Positions 35,301-43,325 of a DNA stretch of 64,000 bases are shown here, in pieces. This DNA comes from Burkholderiales bacterium Ga0074133 (GTDB lineage: Bacteria; Pseudomonadota; Gammaproteobacteria; Burkholderiales; Burkholderiaceae_C). The stretch lies in contig LNEG01000001.1 of assembly GCA_001464865.1 (NCBI GenBank), positions 1 to 64,000 of the forward strand. The letters are read 5' to 3'. The first letter of the stretch is position 1, and every line of letters starts with the position of its first letter. A model generated the notes under the pieces. It did no database searches and was not told the DNA's origin. It worked only from the letters and a program-made list of their open reading frames with translations. The translations under genes were made by a program, and so were the position numbers.

Positions 35301-37326
35301 CGCCGAGGACCCGGTGGCGACGGCATTGAAGCTGCCGGCCATGGTGATCGATACGGATACGCAAGACGCTCTGGATCTGCAGGCTGCCCAGGCAGATGTT
35401 GCTGAACAAGCTGCTCTGGCGCCGTTGGCTCTGGACGCGGCAGTCATGCCGGCTCTCGGATCCTCGGGCACGACACCTGCTGCGCGCGAGGTGGCCAAGC
35501 CAAAGGCGGACACGTCGGTTCGCCTGCCCATCGGGGTGGTGGTCCAGGTGGGGGTGGCCACCGGTGGTGTTCTCGCGGCTGAGCGACGCCTCTCTGAATC
35601 CCTTGAGCGCGCGCGGCGCGTGGCCAAGGGTCTCGAGGCCAACATCAAGCGCATGAGCGTCAGCATCCGTGAAATCGAAATCATGGCGGCCGCGCGCATC
35701 GCGGCATCTACCGTGGCCAGCAGCGCGGCGGCTGACTTCGATCCTCTCGAGCTTGATCGCTACACCGCCCTGCAGGAAGTCGTTCGTTCCTTGACGGAGA
35801 CCCACCGGGACGTTCTGGCCGACATTGAGGCCTTGACGGCCGAGCTCTCCGAAGTTGACCGCGATGAGGCCGATCTGCACGAGGTCAGTGATGAGCTGCA
35901 GCGGGAGTCCAGCGGCATGATGCTGATGCCCCTGGCCGTGCAAAGTGTGCGCTTGGGCAGTGTTGTCCAGCGCGCGGCCACCGACGCCGGCAAACAGGTG
36001 GATCTCGTTATCGAGCGGGATTGCCGCATCCCTTCGGCCGCCGTCGACAAGTTGATGCCCGTGTTCGAGCATCTCTTGCGCAACGGCGTGGCACACGGCA
36101 TCGAGAGCGATCGTGCTGCCGCGGGCAAGTCGGCCGTGGGTCGCCTGACCATTGGCATGTCTCGCCAGGTGGCTGAGATCGCCGGCATGGTCACCATCAC
36201 CGTGCGAGACGACGGCGCCGGTGTGAATGTGCAGCGTGTGCTCGAGCTGGCGCGCCAGCGCGGCCTGGCCAAGGCTGGCCGGGACTACACCGATGCGGAC
36301 ATCCATGAATTCATTTTCATGCCCGGCTTCTCCACTGCAGCCGAGGTGACGCAGCTCTCAGGCCGCGGTGTGGGGCTGGACGTGGTTCGCGATGCCGTGT
36401 CTCGGATTGGTGGGGTGATTGCCATGGAGAGCCGCCCTGGGCAAGGAACTGAGTTCATCATTTCCCTGCCCACCGATGCCGCCACCATGGCCGTGCTGCC
36501 CGTCCAACAAGGCAAGAACGAACTTCTGATGCCGGTTTCCATCATCCGCGAGGTCGTTCCTCTGGGTGTGATGACGTCACAACGCCTTCGACTGGTCAAT
36601 GGGTTCTACGAACTCGATGGCCGCCAGCTGGAAATCACCAGCTTGGCCTCGAAGCTCCCGGGCCGCTCCGCCGGCGACGCCTTGGCATCTGACGCAGCAA
36701 AACTGGATGCCGGGTATCTGGTCATCATGCGTGAAGGCACGGGATCCAAGGCTGTGCACGTGCAAGGTGTGAAGAGCCAGTTCCGCGCCTCGGTGTCGCC
36801 TTTGGGCCCCTACATCCGCGCCATTCCCGGGTTTGTCGCAGGCACGGTTGGGCAAGGCGGGCGGGTCAGCCTGATCGTGAACCCGCTGCGCATGACCGAC
36901 ATCAAGGATGAAGCCCAGAGTGGCCACGCAAGCCAGAAGCGTCAGGCGTGCCTCATGGTGGTCGACGATTCACCTTCCATGCGCCTGGTCAACGAGCGGG
37001 CAGTGCGCCGCCTGGGTTTCTCCAGTGTGGCCAGCAGCGATGGTCTGGATGCTTTGCGGCGCCTGGCCGCCGGCGCGAAGGTCGACGGCTTCCTTGTGGA
37101 TCTGGAAATGCCGGGTATGGATGGGTTCTCCTTGATCGCCGAGTTGCGCCGCATGCCGGAGCATGCCAAAACCCCGATCGTGGTGATCAGCAGCCGCTCA
37201 GCGCAGAAACACCAGGAAAAAGCGGCCCTTCTCGGTGCCAATGACTACCTCGCCAAGCCGTACGATGACGCTGTCTTTGAGAGAACCCTGGCGAAGCACT
37301 TCGCCCGGGAGATTGCACTGACCTGA
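32320..37326 (+). CDS. chpA: ChpA/PilL-type CheA hybrid histidine kinase
   Basis: A 1668-residue multidomain kinase. The first about 650 residues are helical (FimL/Hpt-like). An acidic linker follows to about 880. An Hpt domain has the phospho-histidine in DIHTLKGVCR at about 914. The ATPase domain carries N-box HLLRNGVAHGIE, VTITVRDDGAGVNV and LSGRGVGLDVVRDAVSR at about 1245-1370, then a CheW-like domain, and a receiver domain from about 1543 (CLMVVDDSPSM, phospho-Asp in LVDLEMPGMDG). Pseudomonas ChpA has several Hpt domains; here I can confirm one. Finding it between pilus and two-component genes on a conjugative element is unusual. Confidence 0.9.
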   Translation: MNTSTKTDKNRRVAVLGVLASALVEELRVLSRTIPSFSDDPVKHAMSPKFAIMQNAAFFCGYWSVGNYIGAAGDLALRIETEPQEVSGRDEFISRVQTLQNAIKAMGLYLTDVARGVNANNSSLNECFRNMVRKCSPEVLTFSPQQIDQMFFMAVPLTLEIDALWVPEPGASREALLVELAKAQQGNADFTALARVNPYPSLSGMFEGLLSQWEMAADPEISAQIVSFSAEMLDLLSNPNHITPPAPHPFLLSRLLWSAAHNLSGDPANERFRKRYALLNPAVMKAEDGIVSMHGLAKAFSKSLQDICDIYIQASVVRQTNQIEQMARILSKESQRLGLDAFDQLTITFNRAVEDILEIERVDAQRRELETNPEIKQSAIPAPDVFNAWIRGAEVLTLIKQTVETWHSEQSQEDMLQIASRANFDGVLGTSTTMQEQSRDAAVGHVMSSLQKELSTLKASIENAMKMAEGQTLDEAKAARAAEVVGRPSQALFGQASGVMDVLGLQQGALYAQQILGEIIRPDTWRMNESRLALFEHIARYSVFIGRLRPGALQDLEPEEVGLESFAGATSSEDLPSMAIFSMVTEEIELGQEFADHASSDLVEVEAQASSSSTDDVPADLSVLEAAVDALEVALGSTGPYEPVADLVSPATEVIDTELAQMAVSADIETENLERAPVERAEDKAGRMLDFFLSAGTDDTGATPAAEDSVQPPEVIEQTSPSPAAADGVLVHADDLPSEISQDDLSQAPHLDVSSGQPGVDIANQANSPELVAMPGDAAHAAAAVEIVVPAADAQDDLAPAALDAEDESGSDELILADDEITDSAQSDTVAGESLESFASLMAASRRGVDELTLGFEAAQVDAQDDLRSIDDELATVMAEESTRCIDSLSQALQSFAGADEEERHDLLGSIKRDIHTLKGVCRTCGLMRAGNVFHVMEDELELLGDDAEHFLSTITAYEGAIRAAQDLLESFLSGIAREVVPMAAAGEQAPQDIAEDPVATALKLPAMVIDTDTQDALDLQAAQADVAEQAALAPLALDAAVMPALGSSGTTPAAREVAKPKADTSVRLPIGVVVQVGVATGGVLAAERRLSESLERARRVAKGLEANIKRMSVSIREIEIMAAARIAASTVASSAAADFDPLELDRYTALQEVVRSLTETHRDVLADIEALTAELSEVDRDEADLHEVSDELQRESSGMMLMPLAVQSVRLGSVVQRAATDAGKQVDLVIERDCRIPSAAVDKLMPVFEHLLRNGVAHGIESDRAAAGKSAVGRLTIGMSRQVAEIAGMVTITVRDDGAGVNVQRVLELARQRGLAKAGRDYTDADIHEFIFMPGFSTAAEVTQLSGRGVGLDVVRDAVSRIGGVIAMESRPGQGTEFIISLPTDAATMAVLPVQQGKNELLMPVSIIREVVPLGVMTSQRLRLVNGFYELDGRQLEITSLASKLPGRSAGDALASDAAKLDAGYLVIMREGTGSKAVHVQGVKSQFRASVSPLGPYIRAIPGFVAGTVGQGGRVSLIVNPLRMTDIKDEAQSGHASQKRQACLMVVDDSPSMRLVNERAVRRLGFSSVASSDGLDALRRLAAGAKVDGFLVDLEMPGMDGFSLIAELRRMPEHAKTPIVVISSRSAQKHQEKAALLGANDYLAKPYDDAVFERTLAKHFAREIALT

Positions 37327-37561
37327 CCCGGCAACTCAAGTCGTGCTCAGGTTCAGCCGATATGACCCTGTAAGGTCGTGTCTGCTGCCGCAAGGACCCC
37401 AAGTCGGATGGGGCGCGAACCTTGGTTCATAACCCCCACTCCGCAGAGCAAACGTGAGGAAGTTTGTTTCACCTTTCAATTGCCCACCCTGCCGAAAACG
37501 GCCGGTCTGGGTTTACTGAACCTTGTACCCCAATGGTTCTCATATTTGGAGTGTGAACGCG

Positions 37562-38251
37562 ATGAGAGTGATGGTTGTGGAGGACGATGAGCACATTGGC
37601 GCTCATGTCAGCAAGGCCCTGTCAGAGGCCAAAATGATGGTCACCCTGATGACCAATGGTTCTTCGGCATCGAGCCAGATTGAGCGTGCACGCCGCGCGA
37701 ACACAAGGTTCGATGCCATCGTGCTGGATTTGACGCTTCCGGGAATGGACGGCATCGATGTCCTCAAGCGCATGCGTACGTCCAACGACAACACGCCCGT
37801 TCTGGTACTGACTGCCCGCAGCACGCTCACCGACCGGGTGCTGGGGCTGGAGCAGGGCGCCGACGACTACCTGGCCAAGCCGTTTGAGCCCCTGGAACTG
37901 ATTGCCCGGCTTCGTGTGCTGGCCCGGCGCGCTGAAAAAACCACCGAGACCGTTCGTGAGCTGGGCAACCTCAGCTTCGATGCGGGGCGAGGCTCCTTTC
38001 TCGTCGCCGGCAAACCCATCAACCTGACGCGCAAGGCCAACGCGCTACTCGATGCGCTTTTCAAGCGCCCGGCCGGCACCACGGTGCGCAAGGAGTTCCT
38101 GCTCGAACTCGATCCGGAAGGCATGTCCCCAGAAGCTCTGGCCATTCAGGTCTCGCGTGTCCGCAAGGTTCTCCAGGACGCCGGCTGCAACGTGACCATC
38201 AAGGCGGCCCATGGGCTTGGCTACTCCCTGGTGGTGGGTGGCGGCGAATGA
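37562..38251 (+). CDS. OmpR-family response regulator
   Basis: 229 residues: receiver domain with VVEDDEHIG, phospho-acceptor in VLDLTLPGMDG (Asp52) and lysine in YLAKPFEPLEL. A C-terminal winged helix follows (LGNLSFDAG ... LTRKANALLDALFKRPAGTT ... VSRVRKVLQDAG). The ATG at 37562 has a TTGGAG site 8-12 bp upstream. Upstream TTG and GTG codons are also in frame. It overlaps the sensor kinase by 4 bp. The 235-bp gap before it probably carries its own promoter. Confidence 0.9.
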   Translation: MRVMVVEDDEHIGAHVSKALSEAKMMVTLMTNGSSASSQIERARRANTRFDAIVLDLTLPGMDGIDVLKRMRTSNDNTPVLVLTARSTLTDRVLGLEQGADDYLAKPFEPLELIARLRVLARRAEKTTETVRELGNLSFDAGRGSFLVAGKPINLTRKANALLDALFKRPAGTTVRKEFLLELDPEGMSPEALAIQVSRVRKVLQDAGCNVTIKAAHGLGYSLVVGGGE

Positions 38252-39477
38252 ATTCAGATGAATTCAGCCTGAGATCACGCATCCGGTTGCTTGTCTTCAC
38301 GTTCGCCTCGCTGGGCGCCGCGCCCCTGGTGATCTTCGGCCTGGCGCGGCCGAACGAAGGCAGCCAGCCCGACGCGCTGTTTTTCACCGCGGCGATTCTG
38401 GCCTATGCCATGTGCGCGCTGATCTGCTGCCTGCTCATCGAAAACATGGTATTCAACCAGCTCCTGTTGCTGCATCACAAGGCCCGCACGCAAGGCCATG
38501 GAGGTATCCGTGACAGGAGGATGCCTGCCCGCATGATCAACATGGACCGGGGGCTCTCGGACATCCTCCTGGATGAAGACTTCTCACGCACAGTCAAGCT
38601 GCATGTGCCCGCCATGTTTCGCCCGATCGGCGACTACACGACGGAGCCCTATGAGCACAAACTGTGCACCGAGGCGGAGACCATGCTCAAAGACATGCGC
38701 AGCATGGCATGGAGCGCCGAAGGTGCCGTGGACTCGATCAAGCAGGACATCTTCCGTCACTTTTCCCACCAGCTCAAAAGCCCTATGGCCGTGGTTCGAT
38801 CCCATGCGCAGAGCGCGCGCGCAGCAGTCACTGCCAACGCCCCAACCAGCCAGGTTCTCTCCAGCCTGAAGGGAATTGACGATGCAGCCTTGAGCGTCGT
38901 GAACCTGGTGGACCAGGTGCTGAGCATGGCGCACATCGACCACGCTGGCCGCAACGGCTTCACCTCACAAATTGTCTCGATGGAGCAGGTGGCCACGGAG
39001 GTGATGAACAGCCGGCAGGCACTGGCTGATGGCAAGGACATCCTGATCAAGGTGATTGCCACGCCAGATGCGCTCGTGGTGGCGGAACCGGGGCTCATCC
39101 AGGAGCTGCTGGCCATCTTCGTTGACAACGCCATCCACTACGCCAAGCCCGGCTGTGATGTCGAGATCGTCTGCAAGCGAACCCGCAGTCACGTCGAAGT
39201 GATCGTGCAGGATGAGGGTCCAGGAATCCCGCGACATGAGCGTGCAAACGTCCTCCAGGCCTTCTACGGCATGGTTGGCCACGATGAACTTGGGCGCCCG
39301 CTGTACGGAAACAGGCGGCACCGCAGCCTCACGGGTGTTGTGAAGTCCACCCACGGTCTTGGACTGTCCCTGGCCTCATCCATTGTAGAGCTGCACAAGG
39401 GTGTGCTGGTGCTCGATGACCGCCCGGACGGGAAGCACGGTCTGCGCGTTCTGTGCAAGTTTCCGCTGGTTCAGTGA
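38248..39477 (+). CDS. Membrane sensor histidine kinase
   Basis: 409 residues with two membrane helices (about 12-32 and 42-64), only a very short periplasmic loop between them, and no recognisable sensor domain. The H-box FRHFSHQLKSPMAVV is at about 169-183 (His172), the N-box LLAIFVDNAIHYAKPG at about 287-302, and G-boxes VQDEGPGIP and THGLGLSLASSI follow. It phosphorylates the coupled OmpR-type regulator. The tiny periplasmic loop suggests it senses the membrane or a partner protein rather than a small ligand. Confidence 0.9.
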   Translation: MNSDEFSLRSRIRLLVFTFASLGAAPLVIFGLARPNEGSQPDALFFTAAILAYAMCALICCLLIENMVFNQLLLLHHKARTQGHGGIRDRRMPARMINMDRGLSDILLDEDFSRTVKLHVPAMFRPIGDYTTEPYEHKLCTEAETMLKDMRSMAWSAEGAVDSIKQDIFRHFSHQLKSPMAVVRSHAQSARAAVTANAPTSQVLSSLKGIDDAALSVVNLVDQVLSMAHIDHAGRNGFTSQIVSMEQVATEVMNSRQALADGKDILIKVIATPDALVVAEPGLIQELLAIFVDNAIHYAKPGCDVEIVCKRTRSHVEVIVQDEGPGIPRHERANVLQAFYGMVGHDELGRPLYGNRRHRSLTGVVKSTHGLGLSLASSIVELHKGVLVLDDRPDGKHGLRVLCKFPLVQ

Positions 39478-39519
39478 GTTTCCCGCCATTGGTAGAGGCT
39501 CAAGGCCGGCCCTTGCTGA

Positions 39520-39541
39520 GCGAAACAGATATACTCTACGC
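39520..39541 (+). promoter_or_regulatory. Copy of the 22-bp box upstream of dsbC-like gene
   Basis: GCGAA-ACAG-ATAT-ACTC-TACGC, one arm mismatch. It contains TATACT at 39530-39535 but I see no good -35 at 16-18 bp. The GTG start codon is 43 bp downstream. Confidence 0.5.
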
Positions 39542-39583
39542 ACATCACTTGTGCTAGCTGTTTGAACTCAAGGAACCGTTCAC

Positions 39584-40369
39584 GTGAACTCTAAAACCAT
39601 TACTCGCCGCGGCGCCATCCTCTCCGGGGCCGTTGGCGCAGCCCTCGCCGGCGTTCTCACCCCTGTGGCCGCACTTGCTCAGAAGAAGCCCACGGCTGCA
39701 GCACTGTCGCCAGAGGCATTGACCGCCGCCGTCGAGAAGCTGCTCGGTGCCAAAGCCGAAGCCTTCGGCCCAGCGCCCATCAATGGTCTTTTCGAAGTGA
39801 TCGTCAATGGCAACGTTTACTACGTGGATGCGACCGGAACCCACATCATCGATGGGCACATCGTGGATATCGGCACGCGCTCATCGCTCACGGCCAAACG
39901 TAAGCTCGATTTTGAGCGCGCCAACTCACCGGTCTTCGACTCCGCTTCCCTGAATTTTGATGACGCCATCAAGACGGTTTACGGAAAGCCAACCCCGGGC
40001 CGTGTCCTCGTGACCTTTGAAGACCCACGCTGCGGCTTCTGCAAGAAGCTCAGCCAGGACCTCGCCGGCATCAAGGACCTGGTGGTCTACACATTCCCAG
40101 TGTCTTTCTTGGGCCCGCAGTCACGAGACCTCAACGAAGCCATCTGGTGCTCCCCAGATCGCTCGGCCGCCTGGAAGGCAGCGATGGCTGGTCAGCCTGT
40201 TGCCGGCGGCACGAAGTGCGCTGACATCTCAGCACTGGATCGCAACATGGATCTCGCCCGCAAGTTCCGTGTCACGGGCACCCCGACCATGTATTCGGCC
40301 ACTGGCCAGCGCATCGTGGGCGCCGTCGGCGCTGCTGCGATCGAAGAAGCGTTGCGCGCTGCGAGCTGA
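39584..40369 (+). CDS. DsbC/TrbB-type thiol:disulfide protein with Tat-like signal
   Basis: 261 residues from a GTG start (AAGGA site 9 bp upstream). The N-terminus TRRGAILSGAVGAALAG is a twin-arginine-like signal. The DsbC dimerisation domain (NGLFEVIVNGNVYYVDATGT) is followed by a thioredoxin fold with active site CGFC at about 150-153 and the cis-proline loop VTGTPTMYS. Conjugative plasmids often encode such disulfide isomerases (TrbB) to fold transfer proteins. Tat export of a DsbC homologue is unusual, and the signal could also be read as Sec. A strong terminator follows. Confidence 0.85.
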   Translation: MNSKTITRRGAILSGAVGAALAGVLTPVAALAQKKPTAAALSPEALTAAVEKLLGAKAEAFGPAPINGLFEVIVNGNVYYVDATGTHIIDGHIVDIGTRSSLTAKRKLDFERANSPVFDSASLNFDDAIKTVYGKPTPGRVLVTFEDPRCGFCKKLSQDLAGIKDLVVYTFPVSFLGPQSRDLNEAIWCSPDRSAAWKAAMAGQPVAGGTKCADISALDRNMDLARKFRVTGTPTMYSATGQRIVGAVGAAAIEEALRAAS

Positions 40370-40412
40370 CCGAAGACGGCCAGCGAAGGGTGGCGTTCCC
40401 ACCCAAAAAATG

Positions 40413-40444
40413 AAGGCAGACCGTTGAGAAACGGCTGCCTTTTC
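40413..40444 (+). terminator. Rho-independent terminator after dsbC-like gene
   Basis: AAGGCAG-a-CCGTT, GAGA loop, AACGG-c-TGCCTT followed by TTCTT. A 12-bp stem with one mismatch and a U-rich tail, 43 bp after the stop codon. Confidence 0.85.
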
Positions 40445-40450
40445 TTATTT

Positions 40451-40464
40451 CCGTTAACGGCCCA
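40451..40464 (+). repeat. Left arm of 14-bp inverted repeat pair
   Basis: CCGTTAACGGCCCA, containing the 10-bp palindrome CCGTTAACGG. Its inverted partner is at 40575-40588. Together they flank 110 bp directly upstream of a tyrosine recombinase gene. Confidence 0.75.
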
Positions 40465-40574
40465 GATTCAGCGCATGAAACTTCAAGACGCCCATCAGAG
40501 GTTCACGCGCAATTCAAAGGCGTCATTGCAAAGCTTCGACGCCAAACAAAGAAAATGGTCTCAGGACCTATTGT

Positions 40575-40588
40575 TGGGCCGTTAACGG
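40575..40588 (-). repeat. Right arm of 14-bp inverted repeat pair
   Basis: TGGGCCGTTAACGG on the + strand, the exact reverse complement of the copy at 40451-40464. It lies 42 bp before the recombinase start codon. Confidence 0.75.
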
Positions 40589-40630
40589 ATAAATGGCGAA
40601 TCTACCGACTCCCAAATACAATGACTTCGC

Positions 40631-41812
40631 ATGGAAAACATCCCAGCTCAGCCGCAGTCCCTGTTTGACACCGCGATTTCGTGGACGTCGGAGCCCCGGC
40701 TTGCCTTCGAGTCCTTCATTTCCTCTCCGACCTACCGCGACAGCAGTCGTGCCAAGACGCTCGCACCCATCGATCGGCCCATGCTGGCAAGTTCTGCCAA
40801 GGTGTATCGAGCGATGTTCAACAAGTACCTGACGTTCCTCGAGGCCAAAAACAAAGCTTTCGTTGCCGCCAATGAGCATGACGCCGAACAGTTTCTGGTG
40901 AGCGCGCTGGCAAGGTCCTCCGCCGATACCCAAATGCGTTACGCACGGATGCTCGAACGTGCGTACCGCAGAGCCATGGAGGTTGGAGCGATTGCCTACA
41001 ACCCCGCGGCTGAGGTCATCAACTTGCACAACATGAAAACGCCGGCGCGCCATGTGCCCGAAGACGTTTCCTCTGAGCAGGTCCGAAGGATCCTTCAGTG
41101 GCTCGGACAGCACATCGAGCTGCAGCTCTCGTTTGAGAGCAAGTTGCTGGAGATGGATGACGCCAAGGAAAGGAAGCGCCAGATGCTGGTGCATGACGGT
41201 GCTTCGTTTGGCGGCCTGCGCCCATGGCGCATTGCGCGCGCGCTAGCGGCCGCCTCACTGTCGCTGGGCGCGGGGCTTCGCTCTGCTGAGATCGTGAAGA
41301 TGACGGTCAACCAGGTCCGTTACGACGCTGACGCCGGCCCGCATGAGCGTTTCCGCATCGACATACCTGCGGCTGCGACGGTGAAGATCTCTCGCAACCA
41401 CAACACAAAGCTGGATGCCGCAGCTGCCCGAGGCCTTCAGGCCTGGTGGGAGTTTCGAACGATGCGCATGTCCAGTATGCTCGCCGACCCAAAGAACGTG
41501 GTGATGTTTCCGGCTGGGAAAAATGGGGAGCGACTCGATGCCGGCACCTTGTTTGTCAACCTGAAGCCCGTCGCAAAACTCGCCATGGCACAAGGGGTGG
41601 TGGACGACACAACGCTGTGGATCCTCACTGGTGGTGCCACAGCGCTGCGGCGCGCTTACATCGTCTCAGGCCTGCGCCGCGGCGAGCATCCCGAGCTGAT
41701 GACGCAGCGCCTGGGGCACTGGGAGGATCGTTCCATGCGCCGCTACATCGAGGCGCTGCCTGATCTGGCCGGCGAGAGGCGCCCCCGTGCGCATGCCAAA
41801 TCAGGAACCTGA
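40631..41812 (+). CDS. Tyrosine recombinase-like protein, one catalytic His apparently missing
   Basis: 393 residues. The N-terminal SAM-like domain (about 45-130) is followed by a catalytic-type domain: first arginine in SLGAGLRSAEIV (about 220), second in TGGATALRRAYIV (about 340), GH in QRLGHWEDRS (about 364) and tyrosine in MRRYIEAL (about 372). The position where most family members have His (HxxR) reads TALR, so activity may be altered. It lies 42 bp after one of two inverted 14-bp sites and is the obvious enzyme for them. Alternatives are dimer resolution or integration. Confidence 0.72.
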   Translation: MENIPAQPQSLFDTAISWTSEPRLAFESFISSPTYRDSSRAKTLAPIDRPMLASSAKVYRAMFNKYLTFLEAKNKAFVAANEHDAEQFLVSALARSSADTQMRYARMLERAYRRAMEVGAIAYNPAAEVINLHNMKTPARHVPEDVSSEQVRRILQWLGQHIELQLSFESKLLEMDDAKERKRQMLVHDGASFGGLRPWRIARALAAASLSLGAGLRSAEIVKMTVNQVRYDADAGPHERFRIDIPAAATVKISRNHNTKLDAAAARGLQAWWEFRTMRMSSMLADPKNVVMFPAGKNGERLDAGTLFVNLKPVAKLAMAQGVVDDTTLWILTGGATALRRAYIVSGLRRGEHPELMTQRLGHWEDRSMRRYIEALPDLAGERRPRAHAKSGT

Positions 41813-41814
41813 TC

Positions 41815-42801
41815 TCAGAGCTTGCCCACGTTGAGAACCCTCAAGGCCACCACATTGCCCTGGCTGAAGTCGTCGACCGTCAGGGTGGTTTTGATCATCC
41901 CGCAGTTGCCTGCCGTGTAAAAGACGGGCGGGTTCTTGAACCGCTCGGTCTCACGCTTGTGACATGCATGCTTGGAGGCCACCAGGAAGAGAACGTCCGA
42001 CCGGTAGTCTTCAGAGACCTCAGCGCCCGCCTTGAAGCCAATGGTCTCGGTGTGGCTGAAATCGTTGCGGAAATCATGGCCGTTGCCCAGATACGAACCG
42101 TAGTCCATCCAGCGCTGGAACTCGTATGCCATGGGGCTGAGCAAGACCAAATTGGGGCCGACCGCCTGGTAGACCCCGATGCCAGGCAGAAGGGGGTCCT
42201 TCGCCTTTGAGGAGATCGAGACGCTGGCCACTGCGTACAGGTTGCCGCGGGTGGCCTCACGGTAGAAGTGCTGGTGGCCGTAGTCGTCGAAGATCCATTT
42301 TTTGACCAGGTCGAACCCGTTGACCTTGATGCTGACGCCGCCGAGCTCGGCACTCGCCGAGACCTTGATCGCCTTGAGCCCCAGCCGCGCGAGCCGATCC
42401 TTCTCATCGGCCGCAGCCATGATCTTTGCCGTGAGCGCGGTGGCCAGCTTGCCACCTGTCTGCGCCTCAGGGCTCGATGGGAACCGATTGACCAGTGCCT
42501 GCAGGGCCGCGGCGGTCTTTCCAGGATCCAGGGCTTCAGCGTTCTTCTGGACTTCAAGCAGCAGGGCAGCAGGCGTCTGCTTCAGATCGGCGTTTTCGGC
42601 TTGTAGACGGGTGACTTCAGCTTTCAGCTTGGTGATCTCAGCCTGAAGAGACTTGAGCTCAGGGGCTGCTGTTGGAGCTGACGCCGCACCAGGTGCTGCA
42701 GAGGTCGAAGCAGGTGGTGCAGATTCACCGCACGCCAACAGCTGCGATCCCAAGATGATGGCGACGGCCGCGCGAGCAGCAAAGTTCAATTGATCGTTCA
42801 A
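41815..42801 (-). CDS. Lipoprotein of unknown function
   Basis: 328 residues from a TTG start at 42801, chosen because a GGAGG site lies 7 bp upstream and the resulting N-terminus is a lipoprotein signal (AVAIILGSQLLAC, lipobox LLAC). A coiled coil covers about 47-80 (LQAEITKLKAEVTRLQAENA). The rest is a globular periplasmic domain with several cysteines (KHACHKRE, TAGNCGM). The family is not recognised. The stop codon is 3 bp from that of the convergent recombinase. A role in the cell envelope or surface exclusion is possible but unsupported. Confidence 0.7.
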   Translation of the reverse strand: MNDQLNFAARAAVAIILGSQLLACGESAPPASTSAAPGAASAPTAAPELKSLQAEITKLKAEVTRLQAENADLKQTPAALLLEVQKNAEALDPGKTAAALQALVNRFPSSPEAQTGGKLATALTAKIMAAADEKDRLARLGLKAIKVSASAELGGVSIKVNGFDLVKKWIFDDYGHQHFYREATRGNLYAVASVSISSKAKDPLLPGIGVYQAVGPNLVLLSPMAYEFQRWMDYGSYLGNGHDFRNDFSHTETIGFKAGAEVSEDYRSDVLFLVASKHACHKRETERFKNPPVFYTAGNCGMIKTTLTVDDFSQGNVVALRVLNVGKL

Positions 42802-42873
42802 GTGATGTCCTCCCCGGTGGTTTGTGTAAGTGACTGTAACCGATGCCCGGAGCAGCGTACGCACTCGCGTTGA

Positions 42874-42895
42874 GCGAATCTGATATCATCTTCAC
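42874..42895 (+). promoter_or_regulatory. Weak copy of the 22-bp box
   Basis: GCGAA-TCTG-ATAT-CATC-TTCAC, three arm mismatches, 17 bp before the start codon of the small gene at 42912. Confidence 0.4.
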
Positions 42896-42911
42896 AGCAT
42901 CGAAAGACCCC

Positions 42912-43196
42912 ATGAACACTTTTGACCCCAACATCAGCGCAGACGAAATCGGCCAGGCTCCGATGGCGGCGACCAAGCCCATCTACCCAGGATTCGAGTT
43001 CATGGGCATCCGGGTGACGTACATCAGATCCGACAAACAGGACGGCTGGGGCAACCACGAAGGCGATGTGCTCTCGCGCACCTTGTTCGACATCTCCAGC
43101 CTGCACGATCCCATTCCCTCGAAAACCGGCGGCCTGGTCAAGGCCACCGGCATCCGGATCATTCTGGGCCGCCATTCTCTGTGGATCCTTCGCTGA
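42912..43196 (+). CDS. Small protein of unknown function
   Basis: I do not recognise this family. 94 residues, soluble (begins MNTFDPNISADEIG), followed by a clear terminator. It contains IYPGFEFMGIRVTYIRSDKQ and a basic C-terminus (GIRIILGRHSLWILR). The ATG at 42912 follows a box copy and an AAAGACCC stretch; an upstream in-frame ATG at 42843 would overlap that box. It is a single-gene transcription unit under the element-wide box, so probably a cargo or regulatory protein. Confidence 0.55.
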   Translation: MNTFDPNISADEIGQAPMAATKPIYPGFEFMGIRVTYIRSDKQDGWGNHEGDVLSRTLFDISSLHDPIPSKTGGLVKATGIRIILGRHSLWILR

Positions 43197-43217
43197 CTCT
43201 TCAGCAGCCCTCCCATG

Positions 43218-43250
43218 AAGCCCCGAGGCCACGGTTTGCGGGGCTTTTTC
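43218..43250 (+). terminator. Rho-independent terminator
   Basis: AAGCCCC, 15-nt loop, GGGGCTT then TTTCTTT; 21 bp after the small gene. Confidence 0.85.
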
Positions 43251-43325
43251 TTTGAGCGGCCCGGGGCCTGTCAAGTGGATTTGGGTTCGGTGAGAATGAC
43301 GCAAACTCATGAAAGGCGACTTCCC

